A stretch of DNA of 58,679 bases from Synechococcus sp. AG-679-B05. GTDB lineage: Bacteria > Cyanobacteriota > Cyanobacteriia > PCC-6307 > Cyanobiaceae. The first letter of the stretch is position 1; each line of letters starts with the position of its first letter. The DNA is taken from contig QCUJ01000007.1 of assembly GCA_003210795.1 (NCBI GenBank), positions 1-58,679 of the forward strand, read 5' to 3'. The notes below the pieces were generated by a model. That model made no database searches and was not told the DNA's origin. It worked only from the letters and a program-made list of their open reading frames with translations. Below are positions 1-9,209 of this stretch, one piece after another. A program made the translations under genes and the position numbers.

Positions 1-687
1 GGAAAGGACATCATTTACCCCCGTTTCGGGGTCCGCAGTGGGGCAGTCGATGAAGACACTCGGCGGGGGCTGACGCAACTGTTCTATGCGCGTCAATTTG
101 AGAAAGGGGAAATGCGCGATGTGACTGTTCTCGATTTCACGCGGGCCGCTTTCACACAGATGCTGATGGCAGAAAAAGCAACCTGGAATGAAAGGCAGGC
201 CAGTTGGGACTTTTTTGACGGCCAGATTCTCACCCTGAACCCCAACGGAAGCTCCACGAAGGTTGGCTTTGATCGTTATGTCTACCCACTTGGTTCAGGC
301 CCACTTCGTTTAGCTGCGGTTGAGAAAGATGCCGTGAACATGACTGTCGCAGAAGCTCTTCAGGCAGAACGCCTGTATTTGGATGCCGGAAGCATCAAGG
401 ATGCCCGCAAAATTCAGGTGCGAATTCAGGAGAAATTCACCGTGCCGCTCACCTGCCTGGTGTTCGGCCTATTCGGAGCCACCCTTGGATGCCTCCCCAG
501 CTACAGGACCAGCCGCAGTTTTTCTTTTGTGCTCGCGCTTGGAATTATTTGCGTGTACTACGTGGTGGGGTTCAGCTTCAGTTCCTTAGGTGTCAGGGGC
601 ACCATGCCACCGGTGCTGGCTGCATGGATGCCGCTCGTGCTGTCTCTGGGAGGTGGAGGCCTGTTACTGCGGCAAGCCAGTCGATGA
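1..687 (+). CDS. LptF/LptG-family permease, 3' part (5' end outside window)
   Basis: The reading frame is open from the first base, so only the last 228 residues of this permease are visible. The first in-frame ATG at 112 is internal. The visible part has a soluble region followed by three membrane spans at about visible residues 146-167, 174-195 and 203-224. This is the C-terminal plan of the YjgP/YjgQ (LptF/LptG) family: periplasmic jelly-roll domain, then a last three-helix bundle. Family members are the membrane half of the ABC exporter that moves lipopolysaccharide to the outer membrane; cyanobacteria usually carry a single fused-role copy. It ends 36 bases before ccsA on the same strand. 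The family call is confident; the choice between LptF and LptG is not. Confidence 0.8.
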   Translation, partial: GKDIIYPRFGVRSGAVDEDTRRGLTQLFYARQFEKGEMRDVTVLDFTRAAFTQMLMAEKATWNERQASWDFFDGQILTLNPNGSSTKVGFDRYVYPLGSGPLRLAAVEKDAVNMTVAEALQAERLYLDAGSIKDARKIQVRIQEKFTVPLTCLVFGLFGATLGCLPSYRTSRSFSFVLALGIICVYYVVGFSFSSLGVRGTMPPVLAAWMPLVLSLGGGGLLLRQASR

Positions 688-723
688 TCCATTCCGGCAG
701 AATCAGAGTCGTGTTTCGCCGAA

Positions 724-1644
724 GTGTTGCTGAGCCTTCCGTTTGATCTGGTAACCGGACTGGGCTTTGGGGCGTTTGTGCTCCTGTTGCTTGCAATGCC
801 GATCGCGTTCTGGTCGGCGTCCTCCGCCCAGCGCACCGGCGTGGTGCAACTTCTGGTGGCGGTCGCCAACCTTCTTCTCACATCGCAACTGGTTCTGCGT
901 TGGTGGGAATCGGGTCATTTTCCGATCAGCAATCTCTACGAATCGCTCTGCTTCCTTGCCTGGGCCTGCACACTCACGCAATTGCTGGTGGAACGCACTT
1001 GGCCATCGCCGATTGTTGCGGCTGCTGCAACCCCCATGGGTCTCGGTTGCATCGCTTTTGCCAGTTTTGCTCTGCCCGATCAGTTGCAGACCTCCGCTCC
1101 CTTGGTTCCTGCCCTTCGCTCGAGCTGGCTGGTCATGCATGTGAGCGTGATCATGGTGAGCTATGCCGCTCTGCTGGTGGGATCACTGTTGTCCCTGGCC
1201 GTCCTGTTCACGGACAGGGGAGAAGCTCTTGAACTGAGGAGCAGCTCGATTGGAAGCGGTGGTTACCGCAGAGCAGTGGCCACAACAGAGGGAGGCCTGA
1301 TCCAGCTTCAATCGGTGCAGTTCAGCACTAACGAACAGCTGGACAGCCTCAGTTACAGGACCATCACGGTGGGGTTCTTAATGCTCACAGTCGGCATTGT
1401 GAGCGGTGCTGTCTGGGCCAATGAAGCCTGGGGCAGTTATTGGAGCTGGGATCCGAAGGAAACCTGGGCCCTGATCTGTTGGCTTGTGTACGCCGCCTAT
1501 TTGCACACCAGGTTGAGTCGAGGTTGGCAAGGGCGGCGCCCAGCGCTGGTCGCCGTTGCTGGTTTGGTTGTGATCGCAGTTTGCTACATCGGAGTCAACC
1601 TTCTCGGCATCGGCCTACACAGCTATGGCTGGTTTCTTTCATAG
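724..1644 (+). CDS. ccsA: Cytochrome c biogenesis protein CcsA (Ycf5)
   Basis: A 306-residue polytopic protein of the CcsA/ResC heme-handling family, the membrane partner of Ccs1/ResB in system II cytochrome c maturation. It carries heme across the thylakoid or plasma membrane and presents it to apocytochrome. The tryptophan-rich WWD-type motif ([16 protein letters not shown]) lies at residues 231-246. Conserved histidines likely to ligate heme are seen at about residue 139 (VMHVSV) and near the C-terminus (GLHSYGW). About eight membrane spans fit the family. The start is a GTG at 724, 36 bases after the upstream permease; no better start lies nearby. Length agrees with cyanobacterial CcsA. 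Confidence 0.93.
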   Translation: MLLSLPFDLVTGLGFGAFVLLLLAMPIAFWSASSAQRTGVVQLLVAVANLLLTSQLVLRWWESGHFPISNLYESLCFLAWACTLTQLLVERTWPSPIVAAAATPMGLGCIAFASFALPDQLQTSAPLVPALRSSWLVMHVSVIMVSYAALLVGSLLSLAVLFTDRGEALELRSSSIGSGGYRRAVATTEGGLIQLQSVQFSTNEQLDSLSYRTITVGFLMLTVGIVSGAVWANEAWGSYWSWDPKETWALICWLVYAAYLHTRLSRGWQGRRPALVAVAGLVVIAVCYIGVNLLGIGLHSYGWFLS

Positions 1645-2007
1645 AAGCCAACCACAAAGATTACAATTCTTGTCTACAAGAAAACCACGCTGTACAGATC
1701 AGGAATGAGAGCATAAAGACAAGCAACTTTGGGTCCAAATAACATCAAGAGTCAGAGATCAATCCATCCATTTTATTGACGATTAGATCCTGAACAATAT
1801 CAGCCAAGTTCCATAGCAAACTCGACCTGTCGAGGAGCAAAACACAGCAAGAACAAGCAGCAAACATCGATGCCAACATCCAATATTTGAAACAAAAGAC
1901 ATGCCTGTTGACCAACCAAAACAAGACCCGCCGTCAGCTAAATTCTTAATAATACGCACTTAATTAGGCCTGCTGGCACCGACGAAATGATGAGTGCTAC
2001 TGAATAG
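1645..2007. other. Non-coding AT-rich intergenic stretch
   Basis: This gap between ccsA (rightward) and the leftward phosphatase gene is AT-rich. I see no open frame with protein-like composition, no tRNA and no clear rightward terminator. Confidence 0.5.
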
Positions 2008-2037
2008 AAAAAAAGCTGACCCCCGAAGGGATCAGAG
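2008..2037 (-). terminator. Rho-independent terminator of the phosphatase gene
   Basis: Read leftward, a GC-rich hairpin (CTGATCCC, TTCG-type loop, GGGGTCAG, with one mismatch) is followed directly by a run of seven to eight T. It lies about 40 bases past the stop codon of the leftward lipoprotein phosphatase gene. Confidence 0.75.
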
Positions 2038-2074
2038 CCGGTCTATGAAACTTTGGTTCTGATTTGAAACTGAA

Positions 2075-2851
2075 TCAGAACTCAGCGAGCTCCTGCCACT
2101 GTTTAGGTAGGATTTTTGCCACAAGATTGAATTTGCCGTCCCTAAGGGGTTTCGCAACGTAGGCAACGCCCATGGGTGCTGGGTAAATTCCATTGGAAGG
2201 AACGATCGGCATCGTCACACCCTGGAAGGGATCGTCATGCCCCACGAGGAAGGTGTTTTTTCCATCCTCTGGTTGCGCAGACATCAGGGGAGAAAGACGT
2301 TCAGCATATGTCTCGTAATCCTCAGGCGTGCACTCCACACAGGGAAGGAAATTCAAATTAGAGTCCTTTTGGAAAGTACCGAATGCTAACTCGGCAGTGT
2401 TATAGGCACGACAATATTCGCTGGAAATGACATTTCCCACAGGAATTCCGGCAGCCTTAATGCCCTCACCGATCTCTTTGGCGTCAACCTTACCTTCATC
2501 GCTTAATTGACGCTGCGTGTTGCAATCTTCAAGATCCAGTTCAGGACTGATCTGATCACCCCAATCCTTATTTGTTTTCGCATGTCGGATATAAATGACA
2601 TGCCCCCCCTCTCTTAGAGCAGCGACAAGATCTTCATTATCGAGCTTATTGACAAAATCATTATTATTTTGTTCTCCGGAAAGAGTGGTTTCATTCTGCT
2701 CATAGTCTTCGACGTCACTGTTGCTCGCAACAGGTTGCTCCTGACCAGCCGATTCAGATGATTGATCCTTGGATGCATCATTACTGCTTGATCCAGAGGA
2801 ACATGCAGCCATCAGCAGGAGTGCTGCAAAACACGTTGCTTTCTTGAGCAT
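2075..2851 (-). CDS. Lipoprotein histidine-phosphatase-family protein
   Basis: A 258-residue protein with a lipoprotein signal peptide (lipobox LMAAC, Cys at about 17) and a Ser/Asp/Glu-rich linker to about residue 70, so it is probably anchored in a membrane facing the periplasm. The mature part is a histidine phosphatase (phosphoglycerate-mutase-like) domain. It has the catalytic RH pair at R89-H90 (IRHAKT) and the second catalytic histidine at about H205 (VGHDDP). The RHAKT form is typical of the SixA/small-phosphatase side of the family rather than RHG mutases. Substrate is unknown. It is transcribed alone, with a strong terminator after it. The initiator is an ATG preceded by a purine-rich GGAG-type site. 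Confidence 0.8.
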   Translation of the reverse strand: MLKKATCFAALLLMAACSSGSSSNDASKDQSSESAGQEQPVASNSDVEDYEQNETTLSGEQNNNDFVNKLDNEDLVAALREGGHVIYIRHAKTNKDWGDQISPELDLEDCNTQRQLSDEGKVDAKEIGEGIKAAGIPVGNVISSEYCRAYNTAELAFGTFQKDSNLNFLPCVECTPEDYETYAERLSPLMSAQPEDGKNTFLVGHDDPFQGVTMPIVPSNGIYPAPMGVAYVAKPLRDGKFNLVAKILPKQWQELAEF

Positions 2852-3093
2852 AAAAAAAATGAATCTCCTTTATTAAAGCGATTTTGAGGTGCAACAACAT
2901 TTTGTAAGTCACGCAAACACGTAACTGTTGATACAGCTCGGCGAGCAAGGTAAAACCGACAATCCCCAATGAATGTAGGCATTTGGGATAAGCAATATTG
3001 ACTCAAGAGTGAACAACCCATATAGGGCGAGAAAAATAAAATCATCGACACTCTTCAATATTGACCTGGCTTTCAAACAAATAAAGCTGGGTA

Positions 3094-3501
3094 TTAGATC
3101 TTGGATTTACTTTGCCTGTATTGGACTGCCTTTTCAAGATGCTCAACTCTTTTCTCCAGATCCTTGCAAACAACCTGACCCTCAAGTGCATCGATCCTGT
3201 GGATCAGGATTTCAAAAGCGCTAACGAATTCTCTGTTATCCGTTTCAACCCTCTCCAATCGTTCCAGCATCTCGGCATAGGTTCCCCTGGTTGTAATGCT
3301 GCTTGAGGCTGCAACCGTCTCAGTGAGCGATGAAACAGACGTTTGATCAAGCACAATGCCTTGAGAGTCCAGGTAAAGACCCATGAGCTCCTCAAGCACC
3401 TGGTTGCATGGCTTCCCATGCTTTTGGCAAAGTGCCTTGAATGCTTCGAGAATGTCAGCATCAAAGTCGGAACTGAATGCACCTGGTGCTGTGGGGGACA
3501 T
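3094..3501 (-). CDS. Hypothetical protein with C-terminal coiled coil
   Basis: A 135-residue protein I do not recognise. The N-terminal 50 residues (ADILEAFKALCQKHGKP and following) look like a helical, ribbon-helix-helix-like or oligomerisation segment. Residues 80-130 show heptad-like Leu/Val spacing with many charged residues (MLERLERVE, DLEKRVEHLEKAV), indicating a coiled coil. No signal peptide or membrane span is seen. It stands alone, about 240 bases upstream (in its own direction) of the phosphatase gene. Protein-like composition supports it being real. Confidence 0.6.
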   Translation of the reverse strand: MSPTAPGAFSSDFDADILEAFKALCQKHGKPCNQVLEELMGLYLDSQGIVLDQTSVSSLTETVAASSSITTRGTYAEMLERLERVETDNREFVSAFEILIHRIDALEGQVVCKDLEKRVEHLEKAVQYRQSKSKI

Positions 3502-4023
3502 TCCATTGGTCTGCCACTGAAGTTAACAATACCTCTGCGGTGTCTGCCAGACACGAATCGTTTAACCCTGGTTCAATGGGCCACATCCATGAGCCAATTT
3601 TTTAACATCGGCAGACCGCATCGATTCAAACTGCAAACCAAATATTCTCTTCAGAGGTAATCTGGAGAGAACCCAGATCGAGATTTCCAACCAATAACAA
3701 AGTGATTCCGTTTTTTATTGAGACTTGAAACTGCCTTGTGCAAATTCAATCAAATCAACTTGTGCCGTACTCTTCCATAGATCAATCAAAATCAAGTGGC
3801 TCATGATTTTCCAATCACAACCAGTCATCGATGAATCATAAGCAAGGAGGATGGACGAGACCTCCAGAAAACTCCACAACATGAACGGGATAAAAAATCA
3901 AGATTTTGAGAATATCCGAGTCATATCTCCTCAAAGAATAGCTGATACTATTAAATTAAACAATCAGACACACCCTGCAAGAAGCATGACTGTATTTACA
4001 GTCAAATTAATCGTACTCTTGGA
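3502..4023. other. Gene-poor intergenic stretch
   Basis: AT-rich. The only candidate is a 58-codon rightward frame at 3851-4027 with AAGGAGG placed immediately before its ATG. The zero spacing and unremarkable composition argue against it. No tRNA or hairpin terminator was seen. Confidence 0.4.
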
Positions 4024-4619
4024 GTGAATCGAATCAAACTAATGAGATGGCAACCTCAATATCTTGTCATTCTGATAGGTTGTAGCCAGGCCTTTGCACA
4101 ACCGACGATCGATCCCTGCTTTAAAGCTGCAGACTACAAAGGGTGCAGGGACTATCACGATAAAAGGTCTCCAGGACAAGTTGTCGTCGATAAGCCGAAT
4201 GATCATGAATACAGGCCAGAATCCATTCAAAAGCAAAAGGTAAGGGGGCGTTATGGTCGATATTTAACGTTTACTGGCATAACCCTTAATGCATATAAAG
4301 GGACTCCTGCTCAATGGAACCCAGGGCAATCTGGAACCAAGCAATGCAATACGGTGTACGGATATAACAACAAAAGCAAAACCACTACCTGTAAGCAAGT
4401 CGGCTATGTAGCACCGAGTTACACCCCAGCAACGCCAGGAGGCGTAGAACGGAGAAGTTTTCGTTACCCATGACCTTTGATCGCAAGGGAGATTTCAGTG
4501 GTTTTGGCAATAAAGGATGGTTAAATGTCGATGATGATCCAACTGCAAAAGCTGTAGCGGATCGCTATTGCCCGATCATAGAAACATTAAACAAGCAAGA
4601 GACGGAAGACGAAAGTTAG
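4024..4619 (+). pseudogene. Secreted hypothetical protein gene, broken by a frameshift
   Basis: The first frame (GTG at 4024, or ATG at 4042) encodes 149 residues: a signal peptide with a cleavage site near AFA-QP, paired cysteines and a Tyr/Gly-rich body. It stops at 4471-4473 right after SFRY. The other frame opens at an overlapping ATG (4470) and runs 49 codons to a TAG at 4617-4619. It begins MTFDRKGDFSGFGNKGW and contains DPTAKAVADRYCP, which looks like the C-terminal part of the same secreted family; from memory these proteins continue from the RY region through a short Asp-Cys segment into TFDRKGD. I infer a small deletion near 4468 that removed that segment and shifted the frame. An alternative is two overlapping genes. 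Confidence 0.6.
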
Positions 4620-5281
4620 TAGATCATAGAAGCAATTGGGAGGCAATCAATCCAGCCATGAAGCGAAAGGCACAATCAATGAATTCCCGATAGATATCAA
4701 TTTATCATCAAGTCAAAAGTCATCCGTTCATAGCAAATGCCCTTACTGGATTCTCAGAAACTCTGAATTCAATCCTCATTTTCACAAAGAGTCGGTAAAA
4801 AAACTCTAAATACACGTATATTGGCGAACGCAAAGTCGAATCGTGCGACACATCAGCTACAAATCAATCCGCAGACAACCTGATCAATTCATGGGAAATT
4901 TCTGCCTGTTTTGGACAGGCATACTTGAGTAAAACGAACAAATTACCTGCCATTCTAATATTACACTAAGGCCAGGACTTAGATCATTGATGCAGAATCA
5001 GCAGTATTAGCTTTATTAAATCTCACGCAGAGTTACGAATGCACGATTCAAGCATCATTTCAATGTCGATGCCCTTCCCCTTGGGCTCCACCTAGATCAA
5101 TGTTGCAGGAGACACTGTTCTATAGGGCACTTTGCAGACCTTGATGGGGCTTGAAGACACTCGAAGGATGTACCTGACGGCAGCTCTGTGTTTTTAGGTG
5201 GTGCAGACTGTTGGTTTTGACAATTCAATGTGTTTATTCGACGGATGCCCAGAAGTATGATTACATAAGATTAGAAAAATA
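4620..5281. other. Gene-poor intergenic stretch
   Basis: About 660 bases with no convincing gene on either strand. A TTGACA at 5217-5222 resembles a -35 box for the following gene, but no well-spaced -10 box follows it. Confidence 0.4.
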
Positions 5282-5578
5282 ATGACATCAATGCCCGCCC
5301 CAAAAAATAGAGAAGTGCGTCGTGGAGTTTCTCATCAACCCCCCAAGCGCGTTACACCTGAATCATCAATCAATATTGTAAGCGTAGCTACTGAGTTAGA
5401 ACCCTGGGCACCTTCAGATGAATCGGCCAGGCAGGATGTCAATTCTGCAATGGAAGATATTCGAACGATACTTCAAAAACTCCAGCAAAAGATTGGGGCT
5501 AGCGATCAATACATTTACGGATTACTCGACTGCATATCCGATGACTATCGTGCACAATTGCCAAGTGGCAAAGCCTGA
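5282..5578 (+). CDS. Small hypothetical protein (GASDQ/DDYR domain)
   Basis: A 98-residue soluble protein of unknown function. The first 45 residues are basic and Pro/Ser-rich, probably disordered. Residues 55-95 form an amphipathic segment ending in KIGASDQYIYGLLDCISDDY. That stretch resembles the C-terminal half of the 62-residue protein at 19515-19703 (ETGADDRFVHMILGGLMNDY), with the same spacing from a preceding LQ-rich helix to a shared DYR. I infer a small paralogous domain family. It is followed 33 bases later by another small gene on the same strand. Confidence 0.6.
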   Translation: MTSMPAPKNREVRRGVSHQPPKRVTPESSINIVSVATELEPWAPSDESARQDVNSAMEDIRTILQKLQQKIGASDQYIYGLLDCISDDYRAQLPSGKA

Positions 5579-5611
5579 AACTTTTTAAGACTTATTTGAT
5601 TCATTTTATTC

Positions 5612-5782
5612 ATGGATGGCAAGACCAATTGGCATCGCGACGTCGAAGCCCTTGAGTGGATTGATACGTTGCTTGATGATGCCTACAGTCGAAAGCTGCT
5701 TCCGAATCAACTGTCAAATCAGGCTCGAGCCCGCGAACTTGTCAGTCTTTGGCGGGATCAGATCGGGATCCGGCCAAAGTGA
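5612..5782 (+). CDS. Small conserved-looking hypothetical protein, 56 aa
   Basis: An ATG-initiated 56-codon frame with protein-like composition (WHRDVEALEWIDTLLDDAYSR, then ARELVSLWRDQIG), predicted as two or three soluble helices. It sits 33 bases after the preceding small gene and ends 25 bases before the hairpin shared with rpe, so the two may form a short operon. Function unknown. Confidence 0.55.
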   Translation: MDGKTNWHRDVEALEWIDTLLDDAYSRKLLPNQLSNQARARELVSLWRDQIGIRPK

Positions 5783-5800
5783 ACAAATCAGTTAATTAAT

Positions 5801-5825
5801 AAAAAAAGCCCTGAATATTCAGGGC
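5801..5825 (-). terminator. Terminator of rpe (possibly bidirectional)
   Basis: A perfect 18-base palindrome GCCCTGAATATTCAGGGC (5808-5825) is followed, read leftward, by seven T. It lies 27 bases past the rpe stop. The hairpin is symmetric and may also stop rightward transcripts, though no T run follows on that side. Confidence 0.85.
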
Positions 5826-5852
5826 CAAGATTAATTCGGAGGCCTTAATCGA

Positions 5853-6587
5853 TCAGGCTGGTGTTGGCAAAACAGTCCCTGCCTGAGCATCAGTTGCAAC
5901 ACGACGTAGATCGTCACAGCCTTCCTTCAAGCTCGGGTAAGCAAACATTCCACTACCTGCGATGAAACAGTTTGCTCCAGCGGCACAACACTGAGAGATA
6001 GTCCAGTTTGCTTTGATTCCACCATCAACTTCGATATCGACATCAAGATCACGGTCGACAATTATTTTTCGAAGCTCACTAATTTTATCAAGCATTGTTG
6101 GTATGTAAGCCTGACCACCAAAACCAGGATTGACCGTCATCACCAGCACGTGATCAACAAGGTCAAGAACATTTTTGACCATGTCCACAGGAGTGTGCGG
6201 ATTCAATGCCACAGACGGGCTGCCACCGAGTTGACGGATGCGTCCCAGGACGCGGTGGAGGTGTGTATTGGCCTCAACGTGAGCAATGACAACCCCAGGT
6301 TCACCATTGGCGCCCTTGGTGGCATCGACGTACTGCTCCAGCATGGTTTCGCAGTTGTACTGGCTCACCATTAGCTGTGTTTCAAATGGCACAGCGCAGT
6401 ACTTACGGCAGGCCTTGATCAGTTCTGGTCCAAAGGTCAGGTTTGGAACGAAATTGCCATCCATCACATCGAACTGGATTCGATCAACCCCTGCGGCCTC
6501 TAGATCTTTGACGCACTGCCCCATCGCGGCCCAGTCCGCAGGGAGCACGGAAGGGATGATTTGAATCGGACGATGGGCGGCAGACAT
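5853..6587 (-). CDS. rpe: Ribulose-phosphate 3-epimerase-like protein, atypical
   Basis: A 244-residue TIM-barrel protein of the ribulose-5-phosphate 3-epimerase family, which interconverts ribulose-5-P and xylulose-5-P in the Calvin cycle and pentose-phosphate pathway. Family motifs are clear: DVMDGNFVPN, ALNPHTP, VMTVNPGFGGQ, and EVDGG with the catalytic/metal Asp. Two histidines that normally bind the active-site metal appear replaced by glutamine: IQFDVMDG where the family has H-x-DVMDG, and ETQLMV where it has the HLM motif. The barrel is otherwise complete. It is divergently transcribed from glpX, a neighbour in the same pathway, which supports the role. The unusual residues leave open a changed metal dependence or substrate. 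Confidence 0.8.
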   Translation of the reverse strand: MSAAHRPIQIIPSVLPADWAAMGQCVKDLEAAGVDRIQFDVMDGNFVPNLTFGPELIKACRKYCAVPFETQLMVSQYNCETMLEQYVDATKGANGEPGVVIAHVEANTHLHRVLGRIRQLGGSPSVALNPHTPVDMVKNVLDLVDHVLVMTVNPGFGGQAYIPTMLDKISELRKIIVDRDLDVDIEVDGGIKANWTISQCCAAGANCFIAGSGMFAYPSLKEGCDDLRRVATDAQAGTVLPTPA

Positions 6588-6750
6588 ATACGAAAGGAAG
6601 CTCGGGTGACTTTACGGAAGGCCCTGCGGAGGCCCCCCCGAAAGACACTGATACAGTGAGCCGCGCTCAGGCGTCGAGATCCATTGCGGTAAGGGCAGAT
6701 AGCTCTGCCTGATGGAGTCGCCAACCCTTAACACCACCATCCGGAGTCCC

Positions 6751-7755
6751 GTGGACCAGACCCTGATTCAGGAAATTCTCGAGATCGTCGAGCAGGCCGC
6801 CATCGCTTCCGCCACGCTCTCCGGCAAAGGCCTGAAAGACGAGGCTGATGCATTAGCCGTGGATGCCATGCGCAAGCGCATGAACAAAATCCAGATGCAG
6901 GGCAAAATCGTCATCGGCGAAGGCGAGCGTGACGAAGCTCCCATGCTGTACATCGGCGAAGAAGTTGGAACCGGCACTGGTCCAGGCGTCGACTTTGCTG
7001 TGGACCCCTGCGAAGGAACCAACCTTTGTGCTTACAGCCAGCGTGGCTCAATGGCCGTTCTGGCTGCTTCTGACCGTGGTGGGTTGTTCAACGCTCCCGA
7101 CTTCTATATGAAGAAGCTGGCTGCCCCCCCAGCAGCTAAGGGCAAGGTGGATATCCGCAAATCGGCGACCGAAAACATCAAAATTCTCAGTGAGTGTTTA
7201 GGTCTTGCCCCTGACGAACTCACCATCGTTGTGATGGATCGTGCTCGTCACAAGGACTTGATCACTGAAATTCGTGCCACAGGTGCACGCATTCAACCCA
7301 TCTCTGACGGCGATGTACAAGCTGCCATTGCCTGTGGTTTTGCTGGTACTGGCACCCATTGCTTGATGGGTATCGGTGCTGCTCCCGAGGGTGTGATCTC
7401 CGCCGCTGCCATGCGTGCTTTGGGTGGTCACTTCCAGGGTCAGTTGGTCTATGACCCTGCCATTGCTCAGACCTCCGAGTGGGCGGACATGACGAAGGAA
7501 GGCAACTTGCAGCGTCTGGCCGAGATGGGCATCACCGATCCAGATAAGGTGTACGAAGCCTCAGAACTCGCTTGCGGCGAACATGTTGTTTTTGCTGGAA
7601 GCGGCATCACTGATGGACTTCTGTTCAATGGTGTCAAGTTTGAAGCTGATTGCACCCGCACCAGCAGCTTGATCATCAGCAACGTGAACAACACCTGCAG
7701 TTTCACCACCACCATCCACATGAAGGATGGGGCTCAGAGCATTGCTCTGAACTGA
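6751..7755 (+). CDS. glpX: Class II fructose-1,6-/sedoheptulose-1,7-bisphosphatase
   Basis: Class II bisphosphatase that in cyanobacteria hydrolyses both FBP and SBP, the committed regeneration steps of the Calvin cycle. I chose the GTG at 6751, giving 334 residues beginning with (M)[10 protein letters not shown], because known cyanobacterial enzymes begin there and a GGAG lies just upstream. An in-frame ATG at 6712 would add 13 residues. Metal and phosphate motifs are intact: [11 protein letters not shown] from residue 56 and DPCEGT from residue 85. The rest is collinear with the family. It opens a rightward series with hemA, glgC, gnd and pgl. Confidence 0.95.
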   Translation: MDQTLIQEILEIVEQAAIASATLSGKGLKDEADALAVDAMRKRMNKIQMQGKIVIGEGERDEAPMLYIGEEVGTGTGPGVDFAVDPCEGTNLCAYSQRGSMAVLAASDRGGLFNAPDFYMKKLAAPPAAKGKVDIRKSATENIKILSECLGLAPDELTIVVMDRARHKDLITEIRATGARIQPISDGDVQAAIACGFAGTGTHCLMGIGAAPEGVISAAAMRALGGHFQGQLVYDPAIAQTSEWADMTKEGNLQRLAEMGITDPDKVYEASELACGEHVVFAGSGITDGLLFNGVKFEADCTRTSSLIISNVNNTCSFTTTIHMKDGAQSIALN

Positions 7756-7785
7756 TCGTCACTTCCGGTTGAGAGGAACGTCTCC

Positions 7786-9084
7786 ATGCATATCGCCGTT
7801 GTCGGCCTAAGCCATCGCACGGCACCGGTTGAGATCCGGGAAAAGCTCAGCATTCCTGAGCAGACCATGGAGACGTCCCTTCAATCGCTCCGCGGAAATG
7901 AGCAGGTGATTGAGGCTTCCATCCTCAGCACCTGCAATCGGCTTGAAATTTATACATTGGTTCGCAATCCAGACCTTGGGATCTCGGCAGTCAATGAATT
8001 CCTGAGTGGTCATTCAGGTCTGGAAACCGGAGATCTGTCACCTCACCTGTTCAGTTACCACCACGCAGATGCGGTGGACCATCTGATGCGGGTGGCGGCT
8101 GGTCTGGACAGCCTTGTGCTGGGCGAGGGGCAGATCCTTTCCCAGGTCAAAAAAATGATGCGCCTGGGCCAGGAGCACAAATCCCTCGGTCCGATTCTGA
8201 ATCGATTGCTGACGCAGGCAGTCAGCACCGGCAAGAGAGTCCGTAGTGAAACCAACCTCGGAACCGGAGCTGTTTCAATCAGTTCAGCTGCGGTCGAATT
8301 AGCTCAGCTCAAGCTTGGTCAGTCTCGAGGCCTTGACCAGTTGGTCACCCTCGAGGATGAGCAAATTGCTGTTGTGGGAGCTGGTCGTATGAGCCGCCTG
8401 CTGCTTCAACATCTGCAATCGAAAGGAAGTTCCGGCGTGGTCCTTCTCAACCGCACCGTTGAGCGGGCTGAGCTACTGGCCCGCGATTTTCCTGACTTAC
8501 CGGTTCACTGCCGTCCGCTCACGGAATTGGATCAATGCCTTAGCACCTGCTCCTTGGTCTTCACCAGCACGGCCGCTGATGATCCGATTATTGATGCTGC
8601 ACGGCTCCTGCCGCTGAACCGACGCAGCCGACTTCGATTGATTGACATTGGGGTACCCAGAAACATCGCAGCCGATGCGGGCGATGTTGAGGGTGTGGAA
8701 TCCCACGATGTTGATGATCTTCAGGAAGTCGTCGCCAGAAATCAGGAGGCCCGTCAAGCCATCGCCCGAGAGGCTGAGGCGCTGCTGCAGGAGGAGGCAA
8801 GGCAGTTTCTTGAATGGTGGGACAGCCTTGAGGCTGTGCCGACAATCAACAGGCTTCGCTCTTCAATGGAAGCCATTCGCACGGAAGAACTCCAAAAGGC
8901 ACTCAGCCGCATGGGTCCGGACTTTTCGGCCCGAGAACGCAAGGTTGTGGAGGCTCTGAGCAAGGGCATCATCAACAAAATCCTCCACACCCCAGTGACC
9001 CAGTTGCGTGCTCCCATGGCCCGACAGGATCGTCAACAGTCACTTCGCACCGTGGAACGACTTTTTTCACTCGATGAGGAGTGA
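7786..9084 (+). CDS. hemA: Glutamyl-tRNA reductase
   Basis: First enzyme of the C5 route to tetrapyrroles: NADPH-dependent reduction of glutamyl-tRNA to glutamate-1-semialdehyde, feeding chlorophyll, heme and bilins. At 432 residues it matches the family. The N-terminal catalytic domain has GLSHRTAPVEIRE at 7-19 and STCNRLEIY with the nucleophile Cys50; GEGQILSQVK follows at about 113. The NADPH domain shows VVGAGRMS near residue 197, and the C-terminal dimerisation helices are present. It starts 30 bases after glpX with a GAGG-type ribosome site, so co-transcription is likely. Confidence 0.97.
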   Translation: MHIAVVGLSHRTAPVEIREKLSIPEQTMETSLQSLRGNEQVIEASILSTCNRLEIYTLVRNPDLGISAVNEFLSGHSGLETGDLSPHLFSYHHADAVDHLMRVAAGLDSLVLGEGQILSQVKKMMRLGQEHKSLGPILNRLLTQAVSTGKRVRSETNLGTGAVSISSAAVELAQLKLGQSRGLDQLVTLEDEQIAVVGAGRMSRLLLQHLQSKGSSGVVLLNRTVERAELLARDFPDLPVHCRPLTELDQCLSTCSLVFTSTAADDPIIDAARLLPLNRRSRLRLIDIGVPRNIAADAGDVEGVESHDVDDLQEVVARNQEARQAIAREAEALLQEEARQFLEWWDSLEAVPTINRLRSSMEAIRTEELQKALSRMGPDFSARERKVVEALSKGIINKILHTPVTQLRAPMARQDRQQSLRTVERLFSLDEE

Positions 9085-9209
9085 GTTGTTCGTCGAAGAC
9101 AGCTGTCGCGAAATGAATCCCAGCAATCTCGACGAATTGCAGTGATTCGACGTTCGAACAGCGACAAACTCCGGTAAGTTCTTGCGGCAACGCCGATCTG
9201 GATTACGGC

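Noticed and set aside
3851-4027. 58-codon frame directly behind AAGGAGG
   Set aside because: Spacing between ribosome site and ATG is zero and the translation shows no protein features; it also overlaps the next gene's start.
5217-5261. TTGACA box upstream of the gene at 5282
   Set aside because: No -10 box at 16-18 bases; the TATGAT at 5256 is over 30 bases away.
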